Assembly: GCA_037447655.1 (NCBI GenBank)
Contig: JBBHKE010002683.1
Span: forward strand, 308,001-372,000
DNA from: Zygnema cylindricum
Lineage: Eukaryota; Streptophyta; Zygnematophyceae; Zygnematales; Zygnemataceae
Length of the DNA: 64,000 nucleotides
Reading direction: 5' to 3'
Each line of letters opens with the position of its first letter. Within the stretch, counting starts at the first letter, position 1. Of this stretch, positions 1 through 10,753 are shown one piece after another. The translations under genes were made by a program, and so were the position numbers. A model generated the notes under the pieces. That model was given only the letters and a program-made list of their open reading frames with translations. It did not search any database and was not told where the DNA came from.

Positions 1-737
1 AATTAAAGTGTCGATATCCTCATTAATCACGTAAAATATAACTATTTTAATCAACACTAAATCATTAATTCAAATAAGACAAAACATTGATGCTTCAAAT
101 ATTTACACCGACGCATCCAAAAATCCGCGTCATAAGTGACAACTTGCTTAGTCACTTGTCGATAAGTCCACGTAGTGAACCGACATCGCATATGTACGGT
201 CCACTAGATAATGTGTCATAAAAACAATGTGGTCCCTTAAAAATATCGGCGACGTCGTCCGCCCTCCACTTGTACCTCGAACAACTTGCCGAAATCAATT
301 CGTACGATCCAATTCCTGTCCGTACCGAAATCACGTACTTCGTCATAAATGCGCCTTGTCGCATTTAAGGTACACGTCATTTTCGATAAATGCATGTCGC
401 AATAAGCGACAACTTAAAGTACATCTGTCAAATACGACGCTCCGTACCGGCGGCGTCCCATGTAATAAATTTCATCTGTCGCATTATGTTTCGTACGTGC
501 GACGTACCATTTTATCTTCGTCGATTATCACACGTCGGATTGCTTCACGATCCGCCGTCCATTTCCTCTCACATTTCGCGCCACTCAATTACTCCATTAA
601 TTTTATGTGTACATTTAATTCCCCAATCCATAAATCCTTTCGAACCTCCACAATATATCGCGTAAATGCGTACGCACGAAACATCGCGTACGCACGAAAC
701 AATGTGTTCGCACGAAACTAACTTTTCAAAAACAACA
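1..737 (-). repeat. 3' LTR (partial) of the non-autonomous element
   Basis: Nearly identical to 2282-3019, with a few substitutions and a 1-bp deletion near 250. On the minus strand it begins TGTTGTTTTTG at 737, directly after the purine tract. Open frames in both copies overlap each other in several frames and show no domain, so I treat them as chance. Confidence 0.88.
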
Positions 738-1696
738 CTCCCCCGAAAATTTAGTTTCGTGCATCCATGATGCCACGTCATCATCTGTCACACTTCATGG
801 AACTACGTCATCAGCTGTCATCAATGTCACCTTCAGCTGCCTCCTCCATTTGAATCCGCCAAATGCCTCCGCCAGAATTTTCCCACTTGTTCCACCATCG
901 CTTCCGCTTCCTCCACATACCATCCAAATTTCATAATACATAATATATATATTTTCATTTTCTTTTCTCTTTTCTCAACAATATCTAAATCCGAAAATTT
1001 CCCATAAAAATACATAAATAATAAACTATTTTCCGAAAATCAATTCTACCAATAATAAATAAAATGCCAACAAAAATTACCACATTTTCCTCTAACTACC
1101 ATAACAATTTCCAAAAATAAAACTTTCCAAATTTTCTAAATTTCGCAACCCGCGTACTTAATCCCACAAAATAAAACATTAAAAATAAAAGTAAATAAAA
1201 TCTACATTCTCTATCCCAATTTTAAGCTCCATTAATGTTACATTTCCCAAAACTACCAACAATCCAAAAAATAAAATCTCATAACATCCCATAATTATAG
1301 ATCCACAAATTCGGATCTTTCACCAAATGCCACATCTCCACCTTTCGGATCTCTCCCCCAAACGTCGAAACTCCTCCTTCCACATCTCTCCACTAAATGT
1401 CAAATCACCACATTTCGAAATGCTTCATTAAAAATAAACATTTATTTTCCAAAACTAAAATATCGATTCTCAAAATAAATCATTTTAATTGAGGGTACAC
1501 ATTTCGGCACTGTCACTAAGTTAACCCTTGGGGCGATGCAAGATTAAACTCGGCACATACCAACACTATGATAAGGCCGATCTCATGGGTACACAGACAC
1601 CATTACTGCAATACAACCAGGAAGGACAATATTAACCCGCTACAATGCATGTGACACAAACCTATCTCGACTTAACGTAACATACGATAGATGGGG
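738..1696 (-). other. Non-coding internal region of the non-autonomous element
   Basis: AT-rich sequence between purine tract and PBS. No zinc knuckle, protease, integrase or reverse-transcriptase motif is visible in any frame. It may hold packaging or dimerisation signals; nothing in the sequence shows this directly. Confidence 0.7.
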
Positions 1697-1711
1697 TGTG
1701 GGCCCATAACC
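1697..1711 (-). other. Primer-binding site, internal (half) tRNA-iMet type
   Basis: Minus strand reads GGTTATGGGCCCACA immediately after the LTR end (ACAACA). It is complementary to the anticodon arm of initiator tRNA-Met, not to a tRNA 3' end. Fourteen of 15 positions equal the commonest form in this window. Confidence 0.85.
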
Positions 1712-3019
1712 TGTTGTTCTTTGGTCTAAAATAGACCGCAGAAGCCACCCAAACTATCATGCAAAAAGCTAAGAAAAAATAGGTCGACGAACAATCATAT
1801 GAAATGCATCCTCCATTTAACATACAACAACATTTAGGGTTTCAAAGAATAATCAACATAAATAAACCCTATGACAACATCTAAGGTTTGATGGAATAAT
1901 CGACATAAACAAACCCTAGGACAAATGCATAAACAATGCATATCAAACATATATAAAAACATAAATAAATAATAACACACAAATGCATCACACATAAACA
2001 AGAGTATAATCAAAGTATAATCATTATATCATTCAAAGTGCATGACCTAATCGACAACCCTAAAATACTACATCTTCGGTCCCCACTTTACTAACCAGCA
2101 TTGATTAATTATTCTAATGAAGCTCAAATCTATATATACACTTGTGAGCTGTTAACAAATCACTAAGTGTCAAAATAACCAACGTAAATTACGTAACTGT
2201 CATTAAATCAAACTAATCGTAAGCGTACACCTGAAAGTCAAGCAATCGTAAGCGTACACTTGTCTGCAAATACGACACATAAATTAAAGTGTCGATATCC
2301 TCATTAATCACGTAAAATATAACTATTTTAATCAACACTAAATCATTAATTCAAATAAGACAAAACATTGATGCTTCAAATATTTACACCGACGCATCCA
2401 AAAATCCGCGTCATAAGTGACAACTTGCTTAGTCACTTGTCGATAAGTCCACGTAGTAAACCGACATCGCATATGTACGGTCCACTAGATAATGTGTCAT
2501 AAAAACAATGTGGTCCCTTAAAAATATCGGCGGACGTCGTCCGCCCTCCACGTGTACCTCGAACAACTTGCCGAAATCAATTCGTACGATCCAAATCCTG
2601 TCCGTACCGAAATCACGTACTTCATCATAAATGCGCCTTGTCGCATTTAAGGTACACGTCATTTTCGATAAATGCATGTCGCAATAAGCGACAACTTAAA
2701 GTACACCTGTCAAATACGACGCTCCGTACCGGCGGCGTCCCATGTAATAAATTTCATCTGTCGCATTATGTTTCGTACGTGCGACGTACCATTTTATCTT
2801 CGTCGATTATCACACGTCGGATTGCTTCGCGATCCGCCGTCCATTTCCTCTCACATTTCGCGCCACTCAATTACTCCATTAATTTTATGTGTACATTTAA
2901 TTCCCCAATCCATAAATCCTTTCGAACCTCCACAATATATCGCGTAAATGCGTACGCACGAAACATCGCGTACGCACGAAACGATGTGTTCGCACGAAAC
3001 TAACTTTTCAAAAACAACA
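1712..3019 (-). repeat. 5' LTR of the non-autonomous element (1308 bp)
   Basis: Bounded by TGTTGT at 1712 and ACAACA at 3019 on the plus strand, a 6-bp inverted terminal repeat. The portion from 2282 on is shared with the left LTR. It is unrelated at sequence level to the 1-kb LTRs of the coding copia elements, although the PBS is shared. Confidence 0.85.
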
Positions 3020-3735
3020 AAAAGGGGTCGAGAGGCATTGGCAGCCAATGGGAGCACGAGAAATAGGAGCAGCCAGCATGACACGTGGCATGCGCTCGAG
3101 AATTAGCTAATCTGAAAGAGGACATGTGAAAAGTTAAGAGGAGGACACATGGCAAATGGAAAGTAAGAAAGAAATGGAAAAAAAAATTACTATTATTCGT
3201 TTATAATGATGGTTTCCTTCTATTTGTTTTAAATCGGGCAAAGTGAAACGAATCCGAATCTCTCTCTGAATCTCTCTCCGATCCGAATCTCTCTTCGAAT
3301 CTCTCTCCGAATAGTAACACGCCACGCTAGATAATTAAGTTACGTGTCATGATAGAAAGCCAACGAAAAATCTTAAGATTTGCACATGACACGCGCTTTC
3401 CAAAATACAACGAAAAAAAAAACGATATTTTGTAACATTCCCTCGTCACACTATTTTCAATAACTTTTGTTTGTCACACTATTTCTCTCAAAGGACTTTC
3501 GTTATGTTCGAAAATTGAAACACTAAAAAACGAGGTGGTGTACAGATAGGCGTCTGCAAAATGTATAAAAGTTTTGTCATATGATTATTTCATCGCACCT
3601 ACATGGTACCCAAGTCGAGATTTGAAGTTAAGTTTGTCGGTGCTAAAAATCTGAAAGATATTCAATATCTGATTGTAGCTTGCGTGGCGCCAATCAATTT
3701 AGAACACATGGCTTACAAACTCTATCTGATGGAAC
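3020..3735. other. Flanking DNA without a gene; short CTCTC-rich tandem repeat
   Basis: No credible coding frame. At about 3249-3312 there are imperfect repeats of a GAATCTCTCTCCGA-like unit. The last five bases (GGAAC, 3731-3735) are the left target duplication of copia A. Confidence 0.5.
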
Positions 3736-4800
3736 TGTAGATATTGATGGTTATATTATTATTTTCTAGGTCTAAATTAGAATATAGAAAGAAGCCGAGG
3801 AAGTCTGTCTCTAACTTCTCTCTCCAAACTCCCACACTTGTTGCAGTCACTGAGAAGTTGGAGAGGAAGCTAGTGCCATGGCTACCTAGGCTATCCAGAG
3901 GTTTACGGGAAATAGATTAGTTAAGTAGGTAGGTTTATTTACTAAAAGGTGTATGTCGGTAACAGGATTTGATCCTGGTAACAGCCGACCGTCAGAACGC
4001 CGGTAGCCGGTAGCCTTAGCTGTTAAGTCTAGAAGTTACGATATGTACTCTTCGGTTTGATATTTATTCAAATGTTAACACGTAGGACAATTCATTTAAC
4101 AACAGATGTTTACGGTTATATAGATCCAGTTATGTAAAACGTACGGATTTTAGGTATGGACAAGAAACAAGTACCGCGCATTTTGTTTCTTTTATGAAAC
4201 AAATACCGCACAAGCATTTATGACGGCTACGATTGAAATTTGCATTCAATCGGACGGCCGAAAAAAAATAAAGTCGAGATCGCGGAAGAGATTCTCGGCG
4301 GATTATGGTCATTGCCACATCAGATGACACGTGGCAAAATTACGTTATATCGTAGCATCTCCGAGAATTACGGGACCGAATCCGAATATGACATGTGTCG
4401 ACATTTAGGCCATGTCGTACAAATTCCGTACTTAAAGTACACCAACAGCTGTACATTTATGTACGGCAATGTAATATCATTGGTGCCGTACACCAATAGA
4501 TAGAGTTTTTGAGAGAGATAGGACTTAGAAAAATTGGTAGATAGGACCCTCTCTCCCAGAGAGCTTCTGTACAAAAAGTCAACTTTGACCCTCCATAACT
4601 TACTGCTCAAGGGAGCAAATACAAAGATTATTTTTGCTATCGACTCATGGGAGTCTTGCCTTCACAGGGAAGAAGGTGGTCAGAGTTTTTGTCTGCCACG
4701 GTGGCAATTATTCTTTTTGAAACACAAAGGGTTCAGGGTTATCTTAGAGGCTTCGTGTGAGCTACCTACTCTAAGGTTCTATGGAGGTCTCAGAGTTGCA
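3736..4800 (+). repeat. Copia A 5' LTR
   Basis: Starts TGTAGATATTG and ends GAGTTGCA. A conserved hairpin lies at about 3792-3890 (loop CTTGTTGCAGTCACTGA at 3837-3853). An antisense tRNA-like segment lies near 3960-4025, and a degenerate TATA-like TGTACAAAAAG near 4568. Its match to 8905-9964 fixes both ends. Confidence 0.92.
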
Positions 4801-4815
4801 CGTTATGGGCCCACC
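4801..4815 (+). other. Copia A primer-binding site (half tRNA-iMet)
   Basis: CGTTATGGGCCCACC directly follows the LTR. Apart from the first base it equals the complement of the initiator tRNA-Met anticodon arm. The ATG at 4805-4807 inside it is in frame with gag. Confidence 0.85.
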
Positions 4816-5884
4816 ATCTAGGGTGCCCATATTCAATGGAGCTGGCGTCATATACTGGGAAAGTATGATGACTGGAGCTCTATGTGAGAAAAGGTTTTGG
4901 GGAATAGTGAGTGGACGTGTGAGGCGTCCATCCAGTCTTGGGATACCTCCAGGGTTTACAGGAGGTAGATTCACTAGAGATGCAGATCCATCTTCAACGG
5001 AGGAGACAAAGGAAGGAGAGGTGGTGGACAAAGGAAAGGAGAAGGAGACAACCACACCAATAGCAACTGGTTCGGCATTTATGTCAACTATTTTGAGGAA
5101 CGAGGGGAATGATACTAATACCCGGGGCTTCAACAATATGGCGGCAAAGCACTTCATCCTCCGCCACATTACTCAAGGACTTGCATTTCCTGATTTGCTG
5201 GTAGAAAGGGAATCCGATCTTTTGATGGCTCCCATAGAGATGTATCAAAGTGGTACGATTCAGCAACAACAGTTGGATGATCAGAAAGTTAAAGTGTACG
5301 TATATAAAAGGGGGAAGATGTTGGATTTTTGCAATGAGCTTGCTACACTTTTCATGGAGCTAGAGAGTGCTGGAAAAGATTTTAGTGAAAAAGAAAAGGT
5401 TAACTGTCTACTGATGAATAACCCGATGAGTTCGAGAACATAGTGAATCGTGTGCATGACTTGCCGGACTCAAGGTGGATATGGAACTCAGTGGTAGGAA
5501 TGATTTTCGTTGGGAGAATACCATTGAAATGCGAAGGGAGGAACGAGTGGGCAAGCCTTGGCATCTGGGACCGACTGGAGGAAAAAGGATTCTCGGAGAC
5601 CGGTGGAAAATTACGCAAGGGGGGAGCAGAAAAATCAGACCGACGAGTTCGGACCAAGGGCTCCCAAGGGTTTATGTCATTTTTGTAAAAAACCAGGGCA
5701 CTATATGGTGGAGTGCACTAAACTAACCGAGCTTCGGTTAAAAGAGGGGCAGACCGGTGGAACCCCGAGAGGAAAGAAAAAGGCCCTTGTGACACAAGTA
5801 CATGAGGTGGAATCCGAAGACGAGGACGATGAGCTCTTATTGGATGAGGAGTTGGAAGCAACAAACGAGGTAGAAATTCCATGA
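4805..5884 (+). pseudogene. gag: Copia A gag (nucleocapsid) pseudogene
   Basis: Gag packages the RNA in cytoplasmic particles. The frame is open from 4781 or 4805 to 5443; an ATG at 4781 lies inside the LTR, but the PBS ATG (4805) is the start shared by the other copies. A 1-bp loss near 5420, judged against copia E, shifts the frame. The C-terminal part at 5558-5884 keeps a CCHC zinc knuckle (CHFCKKPGHYMVEC, 5675-5716) followed by an acidic tail. The frame ends at TGA (5882-5884), where copia E has CGA, a CpG transition. Confidence 0.88.
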
Positions 5885-6244
5885 ATGCAGAAATGTGCTT
5901 TCGGTGGATTGAAAGGTGAAGCAGGCTGGATTGTAGATTCAGGTCCCTCCATGCAAATATGTAAGGATAAACACCTGTTCACTAAGATAAGAAAGATTCC
6001 CACTGTAGAGATAGAGTACGGGGATGGGAAGATAGTCATTACTACTCTTCTAGGATTAGTAGATCTGAAAGTGTTGGAAGAAGGAAAGACATCCATAAAA
6101 ACATTCTCCTATGTATTGTTTATTCCGGAGCTGAACAAAAACCTCTTCTTTATGTTTGTATTAGATGATAAGGGTTTTAATATTAGCACTAGGAAAGGAG
6201 TCTTTACACCTAGTTTTGAGGAGGAAGTATATTTCACCGCTTAA
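5885..6244 (+). pseudogene. Copia A aspartic protease segment
   Basis: Contains WIVDSG with the catalytic Asp at 5936-5938. The next residue is Pro where the family and copia E have Ala (DSGA). The region cleaves Gag-Pol in related elements. The frame ends in TAA at 6242-6244, just before the integrase zinc finger. In the intact ancestor this was one continuous polyprotein. Confidence 0.82.
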
Positions 6245-7560
6245 AAAGGTAGCCAAGGAATGTTTAGGCTGATTTTAAGCAATGAAAAGAAGAAACGTTT
6301 TTATGCTGGTGTTCATGATATAATGATGTGGCATAAGAGGCTTGGGCATGTGAATCTAAATAAGCTAAGAGAGATGAAAAATATGGGAGTGGTGGAAGGA
6401 ATTCAGTTTAGTGAGAGTGAGAATCTAAGTGATTATAGTGGATGTGCTCAAGGTAAAGCACACAGATTGCCCTTTCCCAAAACAACCACCAATAGGGGAG
6501 AAAAAATTCTAGATATAGTACACACAGATATTCTAGGACCGGCCAAAGTGCCCTCACCGGGGGGGGAAGAGATTTATGATGATTATCACTGATGATTGGT
6601 CTCGGTATTCCAGGGTGTGTTTTTTGAAATACAAGTCAAAAGCTCGTGATTGTTTTAGACAATATAAAGCATGGAGCGAAAAACTCCATGAAACTCCAAT
6701 CTAGAGAGTAAGGAGTGACAATGGTGGAGAGTATACTTCTAACCAGTTTGAGGATTTTCTGAGGGAAGATGGAGTCCAACACCAAAAGACAGTTCCAGAA
6801 AACCCTGAACAGAATGGGGTGGCTGAAAGTTTTAATAGGACACTAAAGGATAGTGCTAGAAGTATGTTGTCGAACAAGAAGATTGGAAAAAGGTTTTGGG
6901 CCAAAGCAATGAACTCTGCTAATCACCTCTAAAATAGAGTTCTTCCTTCAGGTATAAAAGATCAAACACCGTATGAGAGATGGACAGGCAGGAAACCAGA
7001 CATATCTCACTTAAAGGTTTTCGGCAGTCAAGTATTCAGATTAGATATAGATCGGTCTAATTAGAAGCTAGATCCTAAAGGAAAACCGGGATACTTATTA
7101 GGATATCATGAGGATGTTAAAGGATATAGAGTTTATGATCTAAAAAGGGATGATATAATCTTAGTAAAGCCCCTAGTAGTTATGGATGAAGGAAAGTCCG
7201 TGGATCCTTTCAAGTATACAAAGTCAGTAAAAATCAGATTTGAGTCAGAAAATTCTAATGACTTTGAACTTCCTAACTATCCAGGTTTTAGAGAAGATGA
7301 CATTCTTGTAGGTACAAATCAGACAAAAAAAAACTTTGTTGCGGAAACTCCAGTGACAACTCTACCCGAAGCGGAAGACGTTATGGAAATTGATTTAGAA
7401 TCAACAAATAGGGGAGAAGCCGAGATTGTTTGAAAGAACCCACGAGAACCATCTATTCCGGCCACATATTTTGAGGGGGGGAGGAGAAGTAGCAAAAGAT
7501 TGGAAGAAAAACAGGTTTATAATAAGGTAACAAAACTATCTCATAAAGATAAACCTCAAA
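6245..7560 (+). pseudogene. Copia A integrase segment
   Basis: The HHCC zinc-binding region begins WHKRLGHVN; its first Cys is Tyr in this copy (SDYSGC), so zinc binding is probably lost. The core follows with Asp in HTDILGP, SDNGGEYTS, and Glu in GVAE, the expected D,D,E catalytic set. A run of eight G near 6560-6570 causes a frameshift, and stops occur near 6703, 6930 and 7062. The C-terminal linker (7182-7433) ends in TGA. Confidence 0.85.
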
Positions 7561-8889
7561 CTTAGGAAGAGGCGATGACTTTTCCAGAAAGGAACTGGTA
7601 GAAAACAGCCATCAATGAGGAGATGGCCTTAATTATGGCAGCCGATACTTTGAAGCTAGTGGACTGTCCACCTAACCAAAAACCAATCGGTTGTAAGTGG
7701 GTTTTCAAATTAAAACTGAACCCGGATAACACCATTGAGCGTTACAAAGCCTGATTAGTGGCAAAGGGATTTACACAGAAAGAAGGAATTGACTACGAGG
7801 AAACCTCTGGCCGGTCGTCAGATTTCCCTCCGTCCGCATACTTCTCTGTCTAGCAGCAGCAGAAGACATGGAGGTGCACGAGATGGACATCAAGACAGCC
7901 ATTTTGCATGGAGAATTGGAAGAGGAGATCTTCATAGGATAACCCGAACGATTTGTTGAGGAAGGAAAGGAGAGTAAGGTATGTCGGCTGATTAAATCCC
8001 TTTACGGTTTGAAACAGGCGCCTCGACAGTGGAATAAAAAACTTGATGACTTTCTTACCGGTCAAGGATATATCCGATCAACTCATATCACTCAATCTAT
8101 GTTTTGGAAGATGAGGAAGGTATTATATTTATTGCAATTTATGTTGATGATTTGCTTGTTTTAAGTAAATCAACGGAAAAAATTAATAAACTGAAAACCG
8201 ATCTTAAGGGGAGATTTGAAATGAAGGATATGGGAGAAGCAAAATATATTTTGGGAATTCAAGTAGAAAGAGACCGAGAAAGAAAGATTATAAGATTGAC
8301 TCAAAAGGAAACAACAAGGAATATGCTAGAAAAATTTCAGATGGATAAAGCTAATAGTTGTACAACTCGAATGGAGTTAAAGAAGGGAGATGAGGGGAGT
8401 GAGGAAGAAGGAGTCATAGACTTAGATGAGGATTTAAGTCCTAAAGAACAAAAGTTCATGCAGACTATTCCTTACAGGCAAGTAGTGGGAAGCCTAATCT
8501 ATTTTATGAATTGTACCCGGCTCGATTTAGCTGCAGCAGTAGGAGTGCTAAGTAGAAGTCTAAATGCTCCCACTAAGAAGGATTGGGAGGCAACTAAGAG
8601 AGTCCTTAGATATTTGATAGGAACTAGGGATCTATGGTTGCAATTGGGTGGGGAGAATACTGACATAATCAGGCAGCAATCGCTATTTTTGCTAATCCTA
8701 AACATCATTTTAAAGCTAAACACATAGACATTAGACTCAACTTTGTTACACAGAAAGTAGAAAACAAAATAATTAGTTTAGAGTACCGACCAAATAGTGA
8801 GATGGTAGCAGATATGATGACCAAATGTATACCTTCCCCTATACTAATTTTCTGCTACGAGAAGTGTGGTCTGAAATTAAAGATATACT
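7561..8889 (+). pseudogene. Copia A reverse transcriptase / RNase H segment
   Basis: The reverse transcriptase begins with the copia-typical [11 protein letters not shown] stretch and keeps the catalytic YVDD (8140-8151, [12 protein letters not shown]). RNase H is damaged: after GGENTDI near 8668 the sequence jumps to IRQQS, skipping about 80 codons present in the fragments at 32824 and 49425, so the first part of RNase H is missing. Stops and frameshifts lie upstream of YVDD. Confidence 0.88.
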
Positions 8890-8904
8890 AAAAAATAAGA
8901 GGAG
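8890..8904 (+). other. Copia A polypurine tract
   Basis: AAAAAATAAGAGGAG directly before the 3' LTR, where plus-strand DNA synthesis would be primed. Other copies read GAAAATAAGGGGAG. Confidence 0.8.
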
Positions 8905-9964
8905 TGTAGAAATTGATGGTTATTTTATTATTTTCAAGTTCTAAATTGGAATATAGAAAGAAGCCGAGGAAGTCTGTCGCTAACTTCTCTCTCCAAACTC
9001 CCACACTTGTTGCAGTCACTGAGAAGTTCGAGAGGAAGCTAGAGCTATGGCTACCTAGGTTATCAAGAGGTTTACGGGAAAAAGATTAGTTAAGTAGGTA
9101 GGTTTATTTACTAAAAGGTGTATGTCGGTAACAAGATTTGATCCTCATACTTGCCGACCGTCAGAACGCCAGTAGCCTGTAGCCTTAGCCGTTAAGTCTA
9201 GAAGTTACGATTTGTACTATTAGGTTTGATATTTATTCAAATGTTAACACATAGGACAATTCATTTAACGATGGATGTTTATAGTTAGATAGATCTCGTT
9301 ATGTAAAACGTACATATTTCGGTATGGACAAGAAACAAGTATCGCGCATTTTGTTACTTTTATGAAACAAATACCGCACAAACATTTATGACGGCTACGA
9401 TTGAAATTTGCATTCTATCAGACGACCGAAAAGAAAGCCGAGATCGCGGAAGAGATATTCGACGGTTTATGGTCATCGCCACATCAGATGACACGTGGCA
9501 AAATTACGTTGGATCGCGGCATCTCCGAGAATTACAAGACCGAATCCGATTATGACATGTGTCGACATTTAGGCCATGTCCTACAAATTTCGTACATAAA
9601 GTACACCGGCAGCTGTACTTTTATGTACGGCAATGTAATATGAATTGTGCCGTATACCAGTAGATAGAGAATGTAAGAGAGATAGGACTTAGAAAAATTG
9701 GTAGATAAGACCCTCTCTCCCAGAGAGATTCTGTACAAAAGGTCAACTTTGACCCTCCATAACTTACTGCTCATGGGAGCAAATTCAGAGATTCTTTTTG
9801 CTATCGACTCACGAGAGTCTTGCCTTCACAGAGGTGAGGGTGGTAAGAGTTTTTGTCTGCCAGGGTGGCTGTTATTCGTGTTGAAAGACAAAGGGGTCAG
9901 GGTTATCTTAGAGGCTTCGTGTGAGCTGCTTACTCTGAGGTCTGAGAGAGGTCTCAGAGTTGCA
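8905..9964 (+). repeat. Copia A 3' LTR
   Basis: Starts TGTAGAAATTG and ends GAGTTGCA, matching 3736-4800 throughout with scattered substitutions. It is followed by AGAAC, the right target duplication. The hairpin loop is at about 9006-9022. Confidence 0.92.
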
Positions 9965-9977
9965 AGAACTTCGACGC

Positions 9978-10753
9978 AGGGTAACCTTCCATCAGGCGTT
10001 CCTAGTAAACGTACAAACACGTTTACGGCAGTAATATTTGTAACACCCTTCCATCATGTCGTGCCAGTGAATGAGGTGTTAGATTGCAATTGGTACTACG
10101 TAGGATCATGTTGAGCATAATCATTTCCAAAAGGACAAAATCGTTGCTGCATATGCGTATCAACAGCTGCATATGTGTATGCGCAGACGACAATTAAAAT
10201 ATCTAGTAGCGTCAGGCTAATGTACAATCTGAATGTTCTTATGGTTGTTCTCGTACCAACGGCGACGCAAACTGTTGCAAAATTAAAGTTTGTACAAATG
10301 TCCAAGAATGTATCATTTGTACGTGAATGTATTATCGCTATATCGTACATTTTTGAAGGTGGATTGATGTCTTACAATAGAGTTTTTTTTTTCGTCGAAC
10401 GAGGTGGCTTTGATGTCACAAGGTACAAGCCATTTGCCACATGTAACTTTAGAGCCTCACGTCCGTCGTGGATCGACGCTGACTTTACAAGTGGACCAAT
10501 ACACGCATCAAGTAAGTACTAAGTGTCCTTTTGAAGACAGTCGGAGGAGTCCAGCCAGGTACTGGAAACAAGGGACGTTTGCGTCAAAAATTGAAAATCG
10601 GACAGTGGTAATTTTCGCCAAGAAGTCTGGAGAATCTCAACGAACTTTTAGTAAATATCTTTTGTTAAAAAAAAAAAAAACGATACGGCTTATTACGGCA
10701 GGGTACTTTCTCCAGTAAACAACCCCTCTTTTTGCCTGATGGAAGGTTACCCT
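9978..10753. mobile_element. Inverted-repeat-bounded element (MITE-like), class unassigned
   Basis: A 20-bp perfect inverted repeat (AGGGTAACCTTCCATCAGGC at 9978-9997 and its complement at 10734-10753) bounds 776 bp. Inside there are only short frames without recognisable domains. The CAGGG-like left start resembles some hAT-type ends, but no clear target duplication is visible, so the class is open. Copia A sits 13 bp to its left. Confidence 0.55.

Larger units (their letters stand above)
1..3019 (-). mobile_element. Non-autonomous copia-type LTR element (LARD-like), cut by window start
   Basis: Two direct copies of one sequence (1-737 and 2282-3019) flank about 960 bp of non-coding DNA. 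Read on the minus strand, the right copy starts TGTTGT and ends ACAACA, and is followed by the same internal-tRNA PBS used by the coding copia elements here. The internal part ends in a purine tract (GGGGGAG, minus, at 738-745) next to the left LTR. No gag or pol motif occurs in any frame, so the element would depend on proteins from a relative such as copia A or E. The left LTR is truncated by the window edge, so the target duplication cannot be checked; the right flank begins AAAAG. Confidence 0.85.
3736..9964 (+). mobile_element. Copia A: full-length Ty1/copia retrotransposon, inactive
   Basis: A 6.2-kb element with LTRs of 1065 and 1060 bp starting TG and ending TTGCA, a PBS directly after the 5' LTR, a purine tract before the 3' LTR, and flanking GGAAC/AGAAC (4 of 5 bases equal). 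The domain order Gag, protease, integrase, reverse transcriptase, RNase H is that of Ty1/copia. Many in-frame stops and frameshifts, and a deletion in RNase H, show it cannot move by itself. It lies directly left of the inverted-repeat element at 9978. Confidence 0.93.

Noticed and set aside
227-721. Open frames in the LTR at 1-737, repeated at 2638-3003
   Set aside because: They are simply the two LTR copies, overlap in several frames, and show no domain.
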